A stretch of DNA of 43,784 nucleotides from Gammaproteobacteria bacterium. GTDB taxonomy: Bacteria > Pseudomonadota > Gammaproteobacteria > Steroidobacterales > Woeseiaceae. Under the pieces are notes generated by a model. That model searched no databases and had not been told where the DNA came from. It saw nothing but the letters and a program-made list of their open reading frames with translations. The stretch spans positions 1-43,784 of the forward strand of contig JAOUIH010000024.1 of NCBI GenBank assembly GCA_029884165.1, written 5' to 3'. Position numbers and translations under genes: made by a program. Below are positions 42,301 to 43,784 of the stretch, piece after piece. Each line of letters opens with the position of its first letter. The stretch's first letter is position 1.

Positions 42301-42462
42301 CGCACCGGGATAAAACGTCGAAACCGTGACGATGGGCACGTCGACATTGGGGACGAGCCGGACGGCGAGCCGGTCGTAGCAGATCAGGCCGAGCAACAGG
42401 ATGATCAGGTTCATCACGGTGGCGAGCACCGGACGACGAATCGATATATCGGACAACTGCAT
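39334..42462 (-). CDS. RND efflux transporter, HAE1-type permease
   Basis: A 1042-residue pump. The opening MQLSDISIRRPVLATVMNLIILLLGL is the usual N-terminus of this family. The fourth helix holds AIGLVVDDAIVMLENIYRHIEEG with the two adjacent aspartates of the proton relay, and the second half has VTLVGLISKHGILIVEFANQLR. Porter-domain loops (VSTFYPGANAQVIESQITKPVED) are typical of HAE1. It starts two bases after the adaptor stop, so adaptor and pump are one operon. It is more like MexF/VexF-type proteins in its first helix than the pump at 23472-26690. The exported compound is not known. Confidence 0.93.
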   Translation of the reverse strand: MQLSDISIRRPVLATVMNLIILLLGLICYDRLAVRLVPNVDVPIVTVSTFYPGANAQVIESQITKPVEDALSGIEGIDYISSVSRAESSQVSVRFRLDRAPDAAASDVRDRVAQARGLLPEEADEPIVQKQEADAQPIIYLGFSSDRHNEVEIADIAIRLVKDRIQTIPGVAEASVYGNRYAMRVWLSPDRLAGFELTPQDIENALRRQNIEVPAGRVEGSLREFTVLAETDLREPEEFAQIIVKETNGFLVRLGDVARIELGADNSRFRARFMQRNAVPLGVVKQAVANPLDISRALKQMLPEITRTLPEGMRVDIAHDTTVFIEESVAEVYTTVLEAILLVVLVIFLFLRNWRAALVPMVTIPVSLIGAFAMMYLFGFTINTLSLLAMVLAIGLVVDDAIVMLENIYRHIEEGVPPLEAAFKGSRQIGFAIIAMTLTLAAVYFPFAFATGRSGMLFVEFALTLAGAVLISGFTALTLSPMMCSKLLRHEEKHGRIFELGEAILRGLDRGYHAALARVLRMKWVAVALAVTIVAAMVTLLIALPDELAPAEDQGIVIGFATAPEGATIGYTDRYAQQMEGFFETIPEHNRYMTIVGFTGVTTAIGFVGLVPWDERERSSHQIAQELFPRFMGIPGVLAFPITPPPLGQRDFGQPLRFIVQTTGDWDELDGMVNRLLQKMRENPNLTNPDSDLKLNKPELKIDVNREKVASVGASVEAVGRTLETMFGGRNVTRFKMGTEQYDVIVQLEEGSRNTPTDLSSVFVRGQGDTMIQLQNLATVTETVAAKELNHFNKLRSATISAGLVPGYAMGQAIDWMEDALAEVAPEGLYDLGGQSREFRESESSAVLLMILALVFIYLVLSAQFESFVDPLIILVSVPLAMFGAFLCLTALNWGGDLGWWRQSGSWNIYTQIGTVTLVGLISKHGILIVEFANQLRSAGMERLEAVLESASLRLRPILMTTGAMVLGAVPLALASGAGAEARHQIGWVIVGGMSFGTVFTLFVVPVFYLLLSGKHAALPEAARQALDGQTEVPGLVAAQPS

Positions 42463-42464
42463 GG

Positions 42465-43511
42465 CTACTGGGCCTGGTCGGCCGACGATCCCGGCCGGAC
42501 CGTCCGCACGGACGCGCCGTCAAACAGCTTCATCTGGCCGGCGGTCACGACCTCCTCGCCGGCCTCGATCCCGGCGACGATTTCGACCCGGCCCGGCGTG
42601 CGCTGCCCGATCTCGACATTGCGACGCGTCGCCTTGCCGTCGGCGACCACGTAAACGGTTTTTAGCTGCCCGATCGGCCAGATAGCCTGCTCGGGTAGCA
42701 TCAGTGCATCGGGCTTCACGTCCAACGTCACTGAAACCTGCGCAAACAGTCCGGGACGCAGCCGGAGGTCCGGATTGGGCAGGCTCGCCCGAATCGTGAC
42801 GTTATGACCCGCGACATTTATCTGTGGCGCGATCGCGGTGATGAGTCCCCGGAACACCTCCCCGGGAAACGCGCCGACGGTGATGTGTATGGCCTGGTCC
42901 GGCTTGATCCTGGCGAGCAGGGTCTCCGGTACGCTGAATTCGACACGCAGCGGGTCGAGCCGCACGACGCTGACGAGCTCCTGGCCGATAGTCGCGTAGT
43001 CGCCGACGTTGATTTGCCGCAGGCCCACGAAGCCATCGAACGGGGCGCGGATAACCGTCTTGGACAGGCGGGCCTGCGACGACAACAGGCGCGCGACGCT
43101 GACGTTGTAATTGGCGCGCGCCGTATCGAAGTCGGTGTCCGAGATCAGCCTCTCCTCGATCAGCCGCTGTGCGCGCTTGTAAGCCGCCTCGGCCTGCTCC
43201 GCGGTGGCCCGAGCCTCGTTGACCTCAGCCTCCAGCACTGTCGCCTCGATCGAGAACAGCCGGTCACCCCGCGACACGCGTTGCCCGTCCTCGAAGTGCC
43301 GCTCGAGGATCTGTCCCGGGAGCTCTGCCCGCAGCATGGCCGATGCGTCAGCCAGCACTGTGCCGACGGCCTCGACGGTCGCTTCGAGCACGGAAGGCTC
43401 GACGATAATGCTTTCCACGCTGATTTCCCGCCCGCCGGGCGGACCGCCCTGGGCCAGCAGCAGCGACGGCACAAGCAGGATCAGGCTGACAAACAGGCGA
43501 TTGGAGGGCAT
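42465..43511 (-). CDS. RND efflux periplasmic adaptor
   Basis: A 348-residue adaptor. A signal peptide (RLFVSLILLVPSLLLAQGG) is followed by the lipoyl-like strand (VEAVGTVLADASAMLRAELPGQILERHFEDGQRVSRGDRLFSIE), the helical hairpin (VLEAEVNEARATAEQAEAAYKRAQRLIEE), the second lipoyl half (TVIRAPFDGFVGLRQINVGDY) and the beta-barrel (LLARIKPDQAIHITVGAFPGEVFRGLITAI). The start is taken at the ATG at 43511; a TTG six bases earlier is possible. Its ribosome site is weak. A promoter candidate stands about 90 bases upstream. Confidence 0.9.
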   Translation of the reverse strand: MPSNRLFVSLILLVPSLLLAQGGPPGGREISVESIIVEPSVLEATVEAVGTVLADASAMLRAELPGQILERHFEDGQRVSRGDRLFSIEATVLEAEVNEARATAEQAEAAYKRAQRLIEERLISDTDFDTARANYNVSVARLLSSQARLSKTVIRAPFDGFVGLRQINVGDYATIGQELVSVVRLDPLRVEFSVPETLLARIKPDQAIHITVGAFPGEVFRGLITAIAPQINVAGHNVTIRASLPNPDLRLRPGLFAQVSVTLDVKPDALMLPEQAIWPIGQLKTVYVVADGKATRRNVEIGQRTPGRVEIVAGIEAGEEVVTAGQMKLFDGASVRTVRPGSSADQAQ

Positions 43512-43596
43512 GGACAAGCTCGGTCGGCGGACGCAGGGCGTCGTTTTTTACCTTGGTTTTGCCGGCATTCCGGCCGTCCGGGCGGGCGGACGGCAC

Positions 43597-43624
43597 ACTA
43601 TACAGCTTTCAGTCGCTTTATCGA
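43597..43624 (-). promoter_or_regulatory. Candidate promoter of the second RND operon
   Basis: On the minus strand TCGATA (43619-43624) and TATAGT (43597-43602) are spaced 16 bases and match the sigma-70 -35 and -10 boxes at four and five of six positions. A perfect eight-base hairpin (43573-43594, loop of six) follows in the leader. Transcription would start about 70-80 bases before the adaptor ATG. Confidence 0.45.
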
Positions 43625-43784
43625 CCGCAAACCTGCGCAATGGTTGCACCTTTCCAATTCCGAGCCAACCGGCTCGACGCGAATGCCGATCAAATCGACT
43701 CCGGCGACCGGCTCGCTAACCGAAGTGCCTCCGCCACACCGGGCCGCAATCCGGCCTCGCAGCGAGAGCTGCGACGATCGCCTC

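Noticed and set aside
40696..42654. A 652-codon plus-strand open frame opposite the second RND pump.
   Set aside because: Highly charged translation without motifs; the pump on the minus strand is complete and conserved.
43530..43549. Hairpin GACGC-AGG-GCGTC followed by GTTTTTT on the plus strand, like a terminator, just upstream of the second RND adaptor gene.
   Set aside because: It points away from any plus-strand gene and lies in the leader of a minus-strand operon; a five-base stem is weak, so it is probably chance.
43640..43784. A plus-strand frame starting at 43640 and open to the window end (MVAPFQFRANRLDANADQID...), which could be the first part of a divergent gene.
   Set aside because: Composition turns Arg/Ser/Pro-rich, no ribosome site is seen, no family is recognisable, and 48 codons at a window edge in GC-rich DNA are expected by chance.

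Overview
This window is GC-rich, densely coded chromosomal DNA with roughly 36 supportable genes, short intergenic gaps (none above 300 bases) and no rRNA, complete tRNA, CRISPR array or insertion sequence that I could recognise. The gene content suggests a free-living, respiring, probably marine or sediment gammaproteobacterium: an EF-G paralogue of the type found beside Vibrio/Pseudomonas FusA, two HAE1-type RND efflux pumps, a TonB-dependent receptor, exported S9 and CocE-type hydrolases, and a molybdenum sulfite dehydrogenase with a cytochrome c. The taxonomic placement is inference; no marker gene fixes it.

Layout. Bases 1-5800 (all minus strand): a DUF2779 nuclease-like protein, a small exported protein, a SoxC-type molybdoenzyme and its overlapping cytochrome c, preceded by a phospholipase D-like lipoprotein. 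Bases 5888-9375: a divergent pair, a PLP-dependent cystathionine gamma-synthase-type enzyme (minus) and a prolyl-oligopeptidase-family lipoprotein (plus). Bases 9500-13000: small membrane or secreted proteins, a CigR-like protein and an SLC13/RCK_C permease. Bases 13200-16970: a small exported protein, a YugP-type zinc peptidase convergent with a Tat-exported aminotransferase, a cytochrome c5-like lipoprotein and an EamA transporter. Bases 17000-20800: the EF-G paralogue with a long leader and a strong terminator, an unknown lipoprotein and an Hsp20 chaperone. Bases 20835-29740 (all minus): a CPA-type antiporter, an exported SDR, a possible 30-residue membrane peptide, an RND pump with its adaptor, and an overlapping RarD/TVP38 pair. 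Bases 29900-33900 (plus): a ribbon-helix-helix protein overlapping a ParC-like small protein, a coiled-coil protein, a DadA-type oxidoreductase and an NhaC antiporter. Bases 34000-43784: a TonB-dependent receptor with a clear terminator, a small secreted protein, a convergent CocE/NonD hydrolase, and a second RND pump with its adaptor.

How the genes fit together. The sulfite dehydrogenase and cytochrome c should pass electrons from periplasmic sulfite to the respiratory chain; the cytochrome c5-like lipoprotein may be another periplasmic carrier. The exported peptidase, the CocE-type hydrolase and the TonB receptor suggest capture and breakdown of organic matter outside the cytoplasm. The antiporters (CPA2, NhaC) fit a saline habitat. 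The two RND operons encode adaptor and pump but no outer-membrane channel, so they probably share a TolC-like protein encoded elsewhere.

The best candidates for something not well described are the RHH plus ParC-like two-gene unit with a palindrome in front of it (29911-30389), the two-domain Fe-S nuclease (2213-3685), and several enzymes normally cytoplasmic that here carry export signals (aminotransferase, SDR, phospholipase D-like lipoprotein). No large multi-gene defence or mobile system is visible.
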